Shown here: positions 7,882-16,996 of the stretch, piece by piece
How positions within the stretch are numbered: the first letter of the stretch is position 1
Layout of the letters: the number at the start of each line of letters is the position of its first letter
Assembly (NCBI GenBank): GCA_963786985.1
Contig: CAWBBL010000021.1
Span: 120,442 to 184,441, forward strand
Direction: 5' to 3'
Source: Desertimonas sp963786985
GTDB lineage: Bacteria; Actinomycetota; Acidimicrobiia; Acidimicrobiales; Ilumatobacteraceae
DNA: 64,000 bases
Notes under the pieces: generated by a model
What the model saw: only the letters and a program-made list of their open reading frames with translations
What the model was told of the DNA's origin: nothing
The model's database searches: none
Position numbers and translations under genes: made by a program

Positions 7882-10461
7882 TCAGCTCTTCATGCGCGTG
7901 TCGTCGGGGTCGAAGAGTGGCTTGCTGCCGACTCGCGACACGACGACCGGGAACAGCTCGTTCATGTACATCACCCGCAGCTCGGTGCCCTCGACGGCGT
8001 GCTGCGGCGGCAGGTAGGCCATCAACAAGAAGGCGTCGAGCGATGGTGCTGCCCCTGCTGTCGTCACTCGCGACACCCGTCCCTTGGCGTCGACGATGCG
8101 CTCGCCGGCCAGCGTCAAGATCGGCTCGTTGCCACCGACCGGGTAACGCGGCGTGCCCGCCGCCGACGTGTGGTCGAGCATCGTCAGCGTGCACAACGTC
8201 GCCGCCGGACCATCGGCCGCGGCCCGAGCGCGGGCGGCGAGGTAGGCCTCCTTGCCGATGAAGTCGGCCGACTTGACCTTGGGTCGGGCGAGGCCGGCCT
8301 CGACGGGGTCGTACTCACTCTCCAACTCGGCGCCCATCAACCGGTAACCCTTCTCGATCCGCCCGGTGACGGCGTACACCCCGATGCCGACGGGAACGAT
8401 GTCGTACTGCTGGCCCGCCGCGGTGATCGCGTCCCACAGGCGCAATCCGTGCTCCATGCGCGTGTAGATCTCCCAACCGTTCTCCCCGACGTAGGAGATG
8501 CGGAACAACGTGCAGGGGATCCCGTCGATCAGCAGGTCACGCACCGAGCCGTATGGAAAGGCAGCCTGTGAGACGTCGACCACGGCGCCCGCCTTGCGTC
8601 GCTCCGGAGTGACCACGTTGGCCAACACGGATGCGGCATTGGGGCCCCACAGCCCGAGCGTGCACAGCGACTGCGAGCGATCGGTGAACGTCACCGAGCC
8701 GTCCACCGGCAGGTGCTTGCGGAACCAGTACTGGTCCCGGCCGCCGTCGAACGCCCCGGTGATGACCCGGAAGTGCTCGTCGCCGAGCCGCTGAATCGTG
8801 AGGTCGCCGCGGAAGCCACCGGCGGGGGTCAGCAGCGGCGTGTAGATCGACTTGCCGACGGGCACGTCGACGTTGTTGACGACGATGCGCTGCAGGCCGG
8901 CAACCGCGCCCGGACCCTCGATGTCGAACTCGTTGAACGCCGTGAGATCGACGATCCCGACGCTGTCGCGCATCGCCAGGTGCTCGGCGTTGGTGATCGG
9001 CGACCACCACCGGGCGTCCCACTCGTGGGGCCGCGGCGTGTTGGCCGCCGGGTACTTGTCGAACAATGCGGCGTTGCTCTCGTACCACTGCGGGCGCTCC
9101 CAACCGCGGGCGTCGAAGAACACCGCGCCGAGGGCTTCCTCGCGTGGGTAGAACGGACTGCGCCGCATGCCCCGCTCGCTCCCCCACTGCTCCCGCGGGT
9201 GGACGATGCCGTAGGTCTTGTTGTAGTGCTCGGCGCAGCGGGCGAGGATGTGATGCTCGGTGCGCTCGTGCGGGTAGAACCGGCTGATGTCACTGCCGTG
9301 CGGGTCACAGAGGTGCGGATAGCCGTACGTCATCCACTCGGCGACGAGCTGAGCGATGGCGGGACCCTCTTTGATCCAAACCGCCGCCGCGCTCCACAGG
9401 TTGGTGACCTCGACGGTCTCTCCGAGCACCGGCATGGCGTCCGGGGTCAGCGAGAGCAGCCCGTTGATGGCGTAGCGGATCTCCGCCGTCTCGAGGATCT
9501 CGCCCATCAGCTCGAGAGCGCCCTCCAGCTGTGGATCGAAGTCATCGGCGGTGAACGGAAGCTCGGTCGGACTGAGTGCTGACTCCTCGTTGGAGGGGAT
9601 GTCGTCGGGGTGGTGGAAGATCGGCCGGTGGGCGTACGACCCGACCTCCATCGATCCCGCCGACTGCCGCTCGTAGCAGAACGTGTCCATGTCGCGGACG
9701 ATGGGGTAGGCGACCTCCTTGTTCGTCTGCACGAGGGTGTCGATCGGACCGACGTCGGCCATCTGGTGGACCGCCGGAGTCAACGGGATCGTCGCCCCGG
9801 CCATCGCCGCGAGGCGCGGGCTCCACACGCCGCAGGCGATCGCCACGTACTCGCACTCGATGCGACCCTTGTCGGTGACGACGGCGCGCACGGCCGGCCG
9901 GTCGCCAGACGGCTCGACCTCGATGTCGAGCACCTCCGTGGTCGCGAAGACCTGCAGGGCGCCCTTGGCGACCGCCTCGTCGCGCATCAGGGTCCCGCTG
10001 GCGAGCGAGTCGACCACCGAGACGCTCGGCGTGTAGAAGCCGCCCAGCACCACACTGTCGTCGAGAAACGGAACGAGCTCCTTGACCTCGGCGGGCGTCA
10101 ACAACCGAGCGTCGATGCCCCACGCCGTGGCCGACGTCATCCGCCGGTTGAACTCCTCCATCCGCTCCGCCGTACGGGCAACCTCGACGCCGCCACACGT
10201 CGAGTTCATGTCCATCGCCACGTACTGCCGCTGGCTCTCCAACGTCAGCAGGGCCATCTCCTTGTTGTGGTCGGTCGGGAAGATGAAGTTGGAGGCGTGG
10301 CCGGTCGATCCGCCGGGGTTCGGCAAGGGGCCCTTGTCGACCTGCACGAGATCGGTCCAACCGAGCCGGGCGAGGTGGCCGACGAGGCAGTTGCCGACGA
10401 TCCCGGCGCCGATGACGACGCACTTCGCCCGCTCAGGCAGCGCCCTGCTCGCCTCTGACAC
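7882..10461 (-). CDS. FAD-dependent dimethylglycine/sarcosine dehydrogenase-type oxidoreductase
   Basis: 859 residues from GTG 10461, which has an AGGAGG ribosome-binding site just upstream; the in-frame upstream ATG lies in repeat DNA. The N-terminal half is a DAO-type FAD domain (GAGIVGNCLVGHLARLGW near residue 17). The C-terminal half is an aminomethyltransferase-like (GCV_T) fold with YVGENGWEIYTRMEHGLRLW and GYRLMGAELESEYDPVEAGL. This DAO plus GCV_T layout is that of dimethylglycine and sarcosine dehydrogenases, which oxidise N-methyl groups and hand the formaldehyde-level carbon to tetrahydrofolate. Transport and ETF genes flank it. Whether dimethylglycine or sarcosine is preferred cannot be told. 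Confidence 0.9.
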   Translation of the reverse strand: MSEASRALPERAKCVVIGAGIVGNCLVGHLARLGWTDLVQVDKGPLPNPGGSTGHASNFIFPTDHNKEMALLTLESQRQYVAMDMNSTCGGVEVARTAERMEEFNRRMTSATAWGIDARLLTPAEVKELVPFLDDSVVLGGFYTPSVSVVDSLASGTLMRDEAVAKGALQVFATTEVLDIEVEPSGDRPAVRAVVTDKGRIECEYVAIACGVWSPRLAAMAGATIPLTPAVHQMADVGPIDTLVQTNKEVAYPIVRDMDTFCYERQSAGSMEVGSYAHRPIFHHPDDIPSNEESALSPTELPFTADDFDPQLEGALELMGEILETAEIRYAINGLLSLTPDAMPVLGETVEVTNLWSAAAVWIKEGPAIAQLVAEWMTYGYPHLCDPHGSDISRFYPHERTEHHILARCAEHYNKTYGIVHPREQWGSERGMRRSPFYPREEALGAVFFDARGWERPQWYESNAALFDKYPAANTPRPHEWDARWWSPITNAEHLAMRDSVGIVDLTAFNEFDIEGPGAVAGLQRIVVNNVDVPVGKSIYTPLLTPAGGFRGDLTIQRLGDEHFRVITGAFDGGRDQYWFRKHLPVDGSVTFTDRSQSLCTLGLWGPNAASVLANVVTPERRKAGAVVDVSQAAFPYGSVRDLLIDGIPCTLFRISYVGENGWEIYTRMEHGLRLWDAITAAGQQYDIVPVGIGVYAVTGRIEKGYRLMGAELESEYDPVEAGLARPKVKSADFIGKEAYLAARARAAADGPAATLCTLTMLDHTSAAGTPRYPVGGNEPILTLAGERIVDAKGRVSRVTTAGAAPSLDAFLLMAYLPPQHAVEGTELRVMYMNELFPVVVSRVGSKPLFDPDDTRMKS

Positions 10462-10539
10462 CTCGACCTCCTGTGCTCCCTGACTGGCGGCCGATTCTGG
10501 CACACACGCTGCAATCCACCACCCAGGCGCGACTGTCGG

Positions 10540-10616
10540 CATCTGGGGAAGTTTCGTGTCGGGGCCTGACACGAATCTTCCCCAGATGGCCGTTTGACAC
10601 GGAACTTCCCCAGATG
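10540..10616. repeat. Triple 21-base repeat forming a hairpin (family B)
   Basis: A 21-base unit beginning CATCTGGGGAAG and ending CGTGTC occurs at 10540-10560. Its reverse complement is at 10568-10588 with one mismatch and again at 10596-10616. The first two can pair as a 21-bp stem around a 7-base loop; the third is an alternative partner. It lies between the permease gene and the dehydrogenase gene in the same transcription direction. It could attenuate or stabilise the operon transcript, or be a REP-like element. Confidence 0.8.
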
Positions 10617-10633
10617 AGGGGGAGGGGCCGGGC

Positions 10634-12562
10634 TCAGTGCGTCGGCGGGGGTGGCTGGAGGCGCTCGGCGACGCCCTGGGTGAGCCGGTCGAGGACCATC
10701 GCCATCAGCGTCAGGGCGAGGGCGACCTCGACGCCGCGGCCGATCTCGACGCGGGTGAACGTGTCGACGATGAGGTAGCCGAGGGCGCCACCGCCGGTCA
10801 GCCCGGCGATGATCACCATCGCCACGACCATCAGGATCACCTGGTTGACAGCGAGCATGATCGTCGGCAGGGCGAGCGGCACGCGCACACCCCAGAGCAG
10901 TTGGCGGGGCGACGCCCCGAACGTCGTCGCCGCCTCGACGGTGCTGCCCGGGACGGACTGGACCCCGAGGGCCGTGACGCGGATGCCCGGTGGGACGGCA
11001 TAGATCACCGAGGCGATGATCCCGCCGGGGACGATGCCGACGTCGAAGATCGTCACGAACGGGATGGCGTACACCAACGGCGGGATCGTCTGGAAGGCGT
11101 CGAGCACCGGGCCGATCGCCGCCCCGAATCGTGGCCGCAGGCCGGCGAACAATCCGATCGGCACGGCGATGAGCATCGCCAGGATGACCGCCATGCAGAC
11201 CATCACGAGCGTCTCCAAGGCCGCGTCCCACAACCCGACGAGGCCGATCGCCGTCACTGCGAGTCCGCAGAACAACGCCAGCCGCCAGCCACGAACGGCG
11301 TAGCCGGCGAGGGCCGCGCCGGCGACGAGCACCGGCCAGGCGACGGACTGCTCGAGCCACGAGGAGATGCGCACGTGCACATCGCGCACGAGGAACTCGT
11401 TGATCGACTTCGTCTGCCCCCGCCAGTTGTCCCGAACCCAGGCGACTGCCTCATTCACCCGGTCGGCCCACGTGACGCCCCAGTCGGCCGGAAACCCTGT
11501 CCAGCCGGCCTGGCGGCCGACGACCACGGCCACGATGACCGCGGCGGCGACAGCCAGCCACGGGACGCGGCTACTGGTGCGCCAGCCCGTCCCCGTCCGG
11601 CGATGGATGAACGAACGGCTGACTCGATCGAGCATCAGGGCGACGGCGACGATGGCGACACCGACGACCAGTCCGCGCCCCGGCGAGCGCAGTCGGAGTG
11701 TCTCCAACGCCTCCTGACCGAGTCCGCCGGCGCCGACGAGCGCGGCGATGACGATGATCCCGAGGGCCATGTTGATCGTCTGGTTGACCCCGGTCATGAT
11801 CGACGGGACGGCCTGCGGGAGCTGCACCTTGATCAGCAGCTGGTGACGCGTCGAACCGAACATGTGCCCAGCCTCGACAGTCTCCACCGGAACCTGGCGG
11901 ATCCCCAGGGCGGTCAGCCTGACAACCGGGGCCATCGCGTACACCACGGTGGCAATCGCCGCAGGCACCGGTCCGATGCCGAAGAACAGCACGGCGGGAA
12001 CGAGGTATGCAGTCGATGGCACGGTCTGCATGGCGTCGAGCACCGGGCGCAGGAAGGCGTAGAAGCGACGGCTGAGGCCGGCGGCGACGCCGAGCGGTAC
12101 GCCGATCAGCACGGAGATGGCCACGGCCACGAGCATCAGGGCCAGGGTCTCCATCGTCGGCTGCCAGAGCCCGAACATCCCGGGCAGGGCAATCGTCACG
12201 GCGACGGCGATGGCCGTGATCCAGTGCCCGGTGCGCCCGATCAACACCAGCGAGACGAGCGACAGGGTGTACCACGGCAAGGTCTGCAGCTGCTCGGCGA
12301 GCGTCTCCAGGGACCAGTCGACGATGTCGCTGACTGGCTGGAAGAAGTACTGGAACACCGGATGCGTGAGCTGGTTGTCGCGGACCCAGGCGTGGAACTC
12401 GTCGATCGGGTCGGCGAGGTTGACGTTCCAGTTGTCCGGGAAGCCGCCGACACCGCGGAGCGCCCAGGCACTGGCGACGAAGGCGACCAGGACACCAATC
12501 GGAACGAGGCGTGACAGATCCCGACGCTGCCCGATCGGCGGAGCAATGACCGTCGTGCTCAC
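10634..12562 (-). CDS. Glycine betaine/proline-type ABC transporter permease, two permease domains fused
   Basis: 642 residues containing two complete BPD_transp_1 permease modules in tandem. Each has several membrane helices and an EAA-type loop: VETVEAGHMFGSTRHQLLIKV in the first half and STVEAATTFGASPRQLLWGV in the second. Both modules are preceded by a similar amphipathic segment (DPIDEFHAWVRDNQ and DRVNEAVAWVRDNW), so the fusion looks like an internal duplication. ProW/OpuAB proteins usually carry one module and dimerise. Its start overlaps the ATPase gene stop by 4 bases. It likely imports betaine, choline or proline with the flanking ATPase and binding protein. Confidence 0.93.
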   Translation of the reverse strand: MSTTVIAPPIGQRRDLSRLVPIGVLVAFVASAWALRGVGGFPDNWNVNLADPIDEFHAWVRDNQLTHPVFQYFFQPVSDIVDWSLETLAEQLQTLPWYTLSLVSLVLIGRTGHWITAIAVAVTIALPGMFGLWQPTMETLALMLVAVAISVLIGVPLGVAAGLSRRFYAFLRPVLDAMQTVPSTAYLVPAVLFFGIGPVPAAIATVVYAMAPVVRLTALGIRQVPVETVEAGHMFGSTRHQLLIKVQLPQAVPSIMTGVNQTINMALGIIVIAALVGAGGLGQEALETLRLRSPGRGLVVGVAIVAVALMLDRVSRSFIHRRTGTGWRTSSRVPWLAVAAAVIVAVVVGRQAGWTGFPADWGVTWADRVNEAVAWVRDNWRGQTKSINEFLVRDVHVRISSWLEQSVAWPVLVAGAALAGYAVRGWRLALFCGLAVTAIGLVGLWDAALETLVMVCMAVILAMLIAVPIGLFAGLRPRFGAAIGPVLDAFQTIPPLVYAIPFVTIFDVGIVPGGIIASVIYAVPPGIRVTALGVQSVPGSTVEAATTFGASPRQLLWGVRVPLALPTIMLAVNQVILMVVAMVIIAGLTGGGALGYLIVDTFTRVEIGRGVEVALALTLMAMVLDRLTQGVAERLQPPPPTH

Positions 12563-13638
12563 GGCATCGCGACGTGCGGACGCTCGCGCGACAAGAGGGC
12601 GGCGACCTCGGCCGGACCGACGCTGCCAACGGGTTCACCATCGTCGTCGTGCACAGCGATCGGCGACGGGTCGACGAGCAGCATCGGGATCAGTTCGGCA
12701 ATCGTCGCCGACGCCTCGGTTCGCCGAGTGCAGTCCTGCACGGCGCCCATCACGCGTCGCGCCGTGAGCACCTCGGCCTGCGGTACATGGGTGGTGAACT
12801 CGCGCACGTAGCTCGTCGCCGGAGCGGCGACGACCTCCTCAGGCGTTCCGACCTGGTCGAGCACGCCGTCCTTCATGATCGCGATGCGGTCGCCGAGACG
12901 CAGGGCTTCGTCGAAGTCATGGGTGATGAACACCATCGTTCGCGGCCGGCGCAGCTGCATCGCGCAGAGCTCGTCCTGCATGTCCCGACGGATCAACGGG
13001 TCGAGGGCGGAGAACGGCTCGTCGAACAGCAACACAGCAGGATCGAGGACCAACGCCCGCGCCAACCCGACGCGCTGCTGCATCCCGCCCGACAGCTGCT
13101 GCGGGTAGTGGTTGGCCCAGGGACCGAGGCCGACGGTCTCGAGCACCGCCGCAGCACGTTCGCGCCGCGCCGCTTTGGGGATCCGCTGAACTTCCAAGCC
13201 GTAGGCGACATTGTCGATGACCCGGCGATGAGGGAACAGCCCGAAGTGCTGGAAGACCATGGACAACTTCGTGCGGCGCAGCGCGCGCAGCGCCGGCCCG
13301 TCCATCGCCGTGACGTCCTCGCCCTCGATCGTCACGGTTCCGGACGTCGGCTCGATGAGTCGGGACAGGCAGCGGATCAGCGTCGACTTGCCGCTGCCAG
13401 ACAACCCCATCACGACGAACGTCTCGCCGCGCTCGACGGCGAAGGACATGTCGCGCACGGCCACGGTCAGGCCGGTGATCGCTTGGATCTCCTGTCGTGA
13501 CGCCCCGGCCGACGCCATCTGGACAGCCGTGCGATGGTCTCCGCTCCCGAACACCTTCCACAGGTTGGAGACCTCGACCACCGTGTCGCGCTCCATCACC
13601 GAACAGTACCGGTCGACGTCGGCGGCAGGATCGTTCAA
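12559..13638 (-). CDS. Glycine betaine/proline ABC transporter ATP-binding protein
   Basis: ProV/OpuAA-type ATPase, cytoplasmic. The N-terminal segment includes AVQMASAGASRQEIQAITG, typical of the ProV family. Walker A is GLSGSGKST, the Q loop is SMVFQHFGLFPHR, the signature is QLSGGMQQRVGLARAL, Walker B is AVLLFDEPFSALDP, and the H loop is FITHDFDEA. A CBS-like tail (about residues 285-355) may sense osmotic or ionic state as in OpuA; this part is inferred. ATG 13638 opens the frame, with an internal ATG at 13596 as alternative start. It overlaps the permease gene by 4 bases and follows trpB2 by 2 bases. Confidence 0.94.
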   Translation of the reverse strand: MNDPAADVDRYCSVMERDTVVEVSNLWKVFGSGDHRTAVQMASAGASRQEIQAITGLTVAVRDMSFAVERGETFVVMGLSGSGKSTLIRCLSRLIEPTSGTVTIEGEDVTAMDGPALRALRRTKLSMVFQHFGLFPHRRVIDNVAYGLEVQRIPKAARRERAAAVLETVGLGPWANHYPQQLSGGMQQRVGLARALVLDPAVLLFDEPFSALDPLIRRDMQDELCAMQLRRPRTMVFITHDFDEALRLGDRIAIMKDGVLDQVGTPEEVVAAPATSYVREFTTHVPQAEVLTARRVMGAVQDCTRRTEASATIAELIPMLLVDPSPIAVHDDDGEPVGSVGPAEVAALLSRERPHVAMP

Positions 13639-13640
13639 CG

Positions 13641-15014
13641 TCAGGCAAGCACGGGAACATCGGCCATGGCCGCGGCGATCGCCGCGTCAGGCAGTTCGTA
13701 GTCGACCATTTCGCCGGACAGATAGTTCTCGTAGGCGGCGAGGTCGAGGTGGCCATGACCGCAGAGGGCAGTGAGGATGACCTTCGACTCGCCGGACTCC
13801 TTGCACGCCATCGCCTCTCGTACGGCGGCCGCCAGGGCGTGGGTCGGCTCGGGTGCCGGGATGATCCCCTCCGCACGGGCGAAGCTGAGGGCGGCGGCGA
13901 AACACTCGCGCTGGGGGATCGCCACGGCCTCGACGAGGCCTTGCTCGTAGATGTGCGACACGAGCGGGGCCATTCCGTGGTACCGCAGGCCGCCGGCGTG
14001 GATCGGCTCGGGGATGAACCCGTGGCCAAGCGTGTGCATCTTCAGCAACGGCGTCATCCCGGCGGTGTCACCGAAGTCGTAGCGGTACTCGCCCTTGGTC
14101 AAGCTCGGACACGCCGCCGGCTCGACACAGCGGATCGTGGGGTCGATGCGCCCGGCCAGCTTCTCGCGCAGGAACGGGAAAGCCAGTCCGCCGAAGTTGG
14201 ATCCCCCACCCGTGCACCCGACGAGCAGGTCGGGCGTCTCGCCGACCTTGGCGAGCTGGAGCAAGGCCTCCTCGCCGATCACCGTCTGGTGCAGCAGCAC
14301 GTGGTTGAGCACGCTGCCGAGGGCATACCGCGTCTCCGGGTCGGCGGCGGCGACCGCTACCGCCTCGGAGATGGCGATGCCGAGGCTGCCGGGGTGGTCG
14401 GGGTTCTCGGCGAGCAGGGCGCGTCCGTACTCGGTGACCTCCGACGGACTCGAGTGCACCGTCGCTCCCCAGACCTCCATCATCGTCTTGCGGTACGGCT
14501 TGGTGCGGTACGACGCAGCGACCTGCCAGATCTCGCACTCCATGCCGTACTGCGCCGTCGCGAAGGCCAGTGCGCTCCCCCACTGCCCCGCCCCGGTCTC
14601 GGTGGTCAGCCGGCGGACGCCGTCCGCGTGGTTGTAGAAGGCCTGGGGCACCGACGTGTTCGGCTTGTGCGAGCCGGCCGGGCTGACACCTTCGTACTTG
14701 TAGAAGATCTTGGCCGGTGTGTCGAGCAGGTGCTCGAGACGGCGGGCTCGGAACAGCGGGCTCGGCCGCCACAGGCGATACACGTCGAGAACGCCTCCGG
14801 GGATGTCGACGTAGCGCTCGCTGGTCACCTCCTGCTCGATCAGCGCCATCGGGAACAGGGGCGCCAAGTCATCGGGACCAACCGGCTCGTGGGTGCCCGG
14901 GTGCAGTGGCGGAGGCGGAGGCGACGGGAGGTCGGCGATCACGTTGTACCACTGCGTCGGCAGCTCCGACTCGTCGAGGAGGACCTTGGTGTAGGTGTCG
15001 TCTGCCCGGCTCAT
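13641..15014 (-). CDS. trpB: TrpB2-type tryptophan synthase beta-like PLP enzyme
   Basis: 457 residues, the longer TrpB2 class rather than the 400-residue TrpB1. The PLP lysine is in GSHKPNTS, and the phosphate-binding loop is GCTGGGSNFGG. Conserved blocks LTTETGAGQWGSALA and LGIAISEA are present, as is the C-terminal ALCGHGHLDL. It is the first gene of the leftward transport/dehydrogenase run and divergent from the binding protein. No trpA or other trp genes are nearby. TrpB2 makes tryptophan from indole and serine in some organisms, and its place here could be coincidental or point to another PLP reaction; both are inference. Confidence 0.88.
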   Translation of the reverse strand: MSRADDTYTKVLLDESELPTQWYNVIADLPSPPPPPLHPGTHEPVGPDDLAPLFPMALIEQEVTSERYVDIPGGVLDVYRLWRPSPLFRARRLEHLLDTPAKIFYKYEGVSPAGSHKPNTSVPQAFYNHADGVRRLTTETGAGQWGSALAFATAQYGMECEIWQVAASYRTKPYRKTMMEVWGATVHSSPSEVTEYGRALLAENPDHPGSLGIAISEAVAVAAADPETRYALGSVLNHVLLHQTVIGEEALLQLAKVGETPDLLVGCTGGGSNFGGLAFPFLREKLAGRIDPTIRCVEPAACPSLTKGEYRYDFGDTAGMTPLLKMHTLGHGFIPEPIHAGGLRYHGMAPLVSHIYEQGLVEAVAIPQRECFAAALSFARAEGIIPAPEPTHALAAAVREAMACKESGESKVILTALCGHGHLDLAAYENYLSGEMVDYELPDAAIAAAMADVPVLA

Positions 15015-15127
15015 AGCGCGACCGTAATCGACCGCTGCCGCCCTGTACCGCCTGGCGGGTCGAGCCCGCACTGTGAAACACTGGCGGCATCGTGGCTGCC
15101 CACGGTGGGCTGCCGGGAAGGAATGCG
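15015..15127. promoter_or_regulatory. Divergent promoter region of the betaine island
   Basis: A 113-base gap separates the leftward run starting with trpB2 from the rightward run starting with the binding protein. Promoters for both must lie here or inside the first genes. The rightward ribosome-binding site GGAAGGAA sits just before ATG 15128. I see no confident -10/-35 pair or IclR operator. Confidence 0.45.
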
Positions 15128-16189
15128 ATGGAGCGCAGAAGGTTCCTGCAGATGGTGTCCGCGGCGGCCGCGGCGGGTGCGGTGGGCACCGTGCCGGCGT
15201 GGACTCTGGCAGCTGGTCGAAGCTCACCAACCGCTGGTCGGGGCATCGGCCGGCGTCCGCAGGGCGGCGATCTGCCGGGCATCGTGCTCGTGCAGAACCC
15301 GTGGACGGCATCGGCGCTCAACGCCGAGGTGGCCAAGATCCTCATCGAGGAGAACCTCGGCAACTCCGTGGAGATCACGGCGATCGACGAGAACACGATG
15401 TTCGCCGGCCTCGCCGCCGGTGACCTCGACGCCTGCCTCGAGGTGTGGCCATCGGGCGTCACCGCCGAGGAGCAGGCGTACCTCGACGACGCCACCGTGG
15501 TCCAGCTCGGTCCACTCGGCGCGATCGGCCAGATCGGTTGGTACGTGCCGCGTTACGTCCAGGAGCAGTTCCCCGAAACCGTGACGTGGGAGGGCTTCCT
15601 CGACCCCGAGGTGGCCAGCCAGTTCGCCAGCGCCGAGACCGGCGACCTCGGGCGCTTCTTGGGAACCGATCCGTCCTACTCACAGTACGACGAGGCGATC
15701 ATCGAGAATCTCGGGCTGCCGCTGCAGGTCGTGTTCTCCGGTTCGGAAGCGGCAACGGTGGCCGCCCTCGACTCGGCGGTCGCCGCCGAGGAGCCGATCC
15801 TGATGTACTGGTGGGTGCCGACTGCTGCCGCGGCGAAGTACGACCTCGTTCCCGTCGAACTGCCCGAGTACACCGACGAGTGCTACGCCGACCCGGCGGA
15901 GATCGCCTGCGCCTACCCGACCGATGTGCTCGTGAAGATCGCCGGGGCGCACCTCGCCGACAAGGACCCGGCGGTGAGCAACTTCCTCTCCTGGTTCACG
16001 TTGACCAACGAGGACCAGTCGTCGATGCTGCCGGCGGTCGAGATCGACGGAGAGCCGGCCGACGAAGTAGCCGCCCAGTGGGTCGCCGACAACGAGGCCG
16101 TGTGGTCCGAGTGGCTGTCCGGCGACCCGCCCCCGTCGGTGCCCGCCGCGTCGACGCCGGCGACTGCTCCGGCCACGACGTCGGGCTGA
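15128..16189 (+). CDS. Glycine betaine/choline ABC transporter substrate-binding protein (OpuAC-type)
   Basis: 353 residues. A Tat-like signal (MERRRFLQMVSAAAAAGAVG) leads to a type-2 periplasmic-binding fold with OpuAC features: IVLVQNPWTASALNAEVAKI near the start, GLAAGDLDACLEVWPSG, and MYWWVPTAAAAKYDL, whose Trp and Tyr residues fit an aromatic cage for quaternary ammonium. The C-terminus is a Pro/Thr/Ala-rich tail. A GTG at 15092 is in frame, but ATG 15128 has the better ribosome-binding site and begins exactly at the signal. It is divergent from the permease/ATPase genes it should serve. Confidence 0.93.
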   Translation: MERRRFLQMVSAAAAAGAVGTVPAWTLAAGRSSPTAGRGIGRRPQGGDLPGIVLVQNPWTASALNAEVAKILIEENLGNSVEITAIDENTMFAGLAAGDLDACLEVWPSGVTAEEQAYLDDATVVQLGPLGAIGQIGWYVPRYVQEQFPETVTWEGFLDPEVASQFASAETGDLGRFLGTDPSYSQYDEAIIENLGLPLQVVFSGSEAATVAALDSAVAAEEPILMYWWVPTAAAAKYDLVPVELPEYTDECYADPAEIACAYPTDVLVKIAGAHLADKDPAVSNFLSWFTLTNEDQSSMLPAVEIDGEPADEVAAQWVADNEAVWSEWLSGDPPPSVPAASTPATAPATTSG

Positions 16190-16190
16190 T

Positions 16191-16243
16191 CATTCTGGGC
16201 GGCCTCCGGTCCGAAAACCGGGGTTGCGGCCGCCCAGATGGCG
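16191..16243. repeat. Dispersed hairpin repeat family A, copy 1
   Basis: Directly after the binding-protein stop codon. TCTGGGCGGCC at 16194-16204 pairs perfectly with GGCCGCCCAGA at 16228-16238; an inner CCGGT/ACCGG pair extends the structure. It could act as a transcription terminator or REP-like element. Related copies lie near 23931, 29273 and 34902. Confidence 0.8.
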
Positions 16244-16254
16244 CGTGAAGCCGG

Positions 16255-16996
16255 ATGAGCAACGTCCAGTCGGTCGAGCGGGCCGTCGCCATCTTGCGGT
16301 GTCTCGCCGGCGCCGAAGCCGGCGTGACGCAGATCGCCGACGTCGTCGACCTCCCCAAGAGCACGGTGTCGCGCCTGTTGTCGACGCTGCAAGCCCTCGG
16401 GGCAGTCGTCCAAACGGCCGACGGGTTTCGGATCGGGCCGCTGATCGGAGACCTGGCCAACGGCACCGGTCGGCACAACGACCTCGTCACCCTCGCCCGG
16501 CCGATCCTCGCAGCACTCGTGGCCTCCAGTGGCGAGGATGCCGGGCTGGCGGTGCTCGACCACGACGCGACGCTGTACCTCGCCCAGGTGGGCGCGATCG
16601 GCGAGGTCCAGCTACGCGACTGGACTGGCGAACGTGTCCCGCCACACTGCGTCTCGTCCGGGCTCGTGCTCCTGGCCAATGCCCCGGAGGCGGATCGCGA
16701 GCGGATCCTCGCCGGACCGCTGCCCCGTCTGACACCGCGGACGATGGTCGCACCGGCCAAGCTCCGGCGGCGCATCGCGGCGGTCCGCCGCCGAGGCTAC
16801 GAGTGGGTCTACGGGGAGTTCGCCGAGCGACATCAACTCGGTCGCCGCCCCGGTGCTCGGCGCCGATGGCCACGCCATCGCCGCGTTGCACCTGCACGGG
16901 CCGTCGTACCGGTTCCCGGGAGACGGTGACCCGGCGCAGATCGCCGCAACGGTGGTCGACGCCGCGCACGAGTTCAGTCGCCGGCTGGCGCGATGA
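16255..16996 (+). CDS. IclR-family transcriptional regulator (one frame break)
   Basis: IclR regulators control catabolic operons; this one probably controls the betaine/choline genes around it. The N-terminal winged helix-turn-helix is ITQIADVVDLPKSTVSRLLSTLQALG, and the ligand domain follows with GLAVLDHDATLYLAQVG and RGYEWVYGEFAE. After GEFAE (about 16825-16830) the conserved continuation DINSVAAPVLGADGHAIAAL lies in the next frame. It ends at TGA 16996, overlapping the betA start as ATGA. One extra base at 16825-16830 explains this. The intact overlap and conserved C-terminus argue for a consensus error rather than a pseudogene. Confidence 0.85.

Noticed and set aside
10637..12514. Long open frame on the plus strand opposite the double permease
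   Set aside because: Composed of Arg, Asp, Gly and His-rich low-complexity sequence with no fold signals; it is the mirror of a GC-biased gene. The permease on the other strand has clear helices and EAA loops. Similar mirrors oppose the giant genes (for example 41859-43184).
16825..16996. IclR, homocysteine methyltransferase, LCP, ligase and other broken genes as pseudogenes
   Set aside because: Both halves of each stay conserved, and ATGA overlaps with intact neighbours survive. Single-base indels, especially clustered after 55.9 kb, look like consensus errors.
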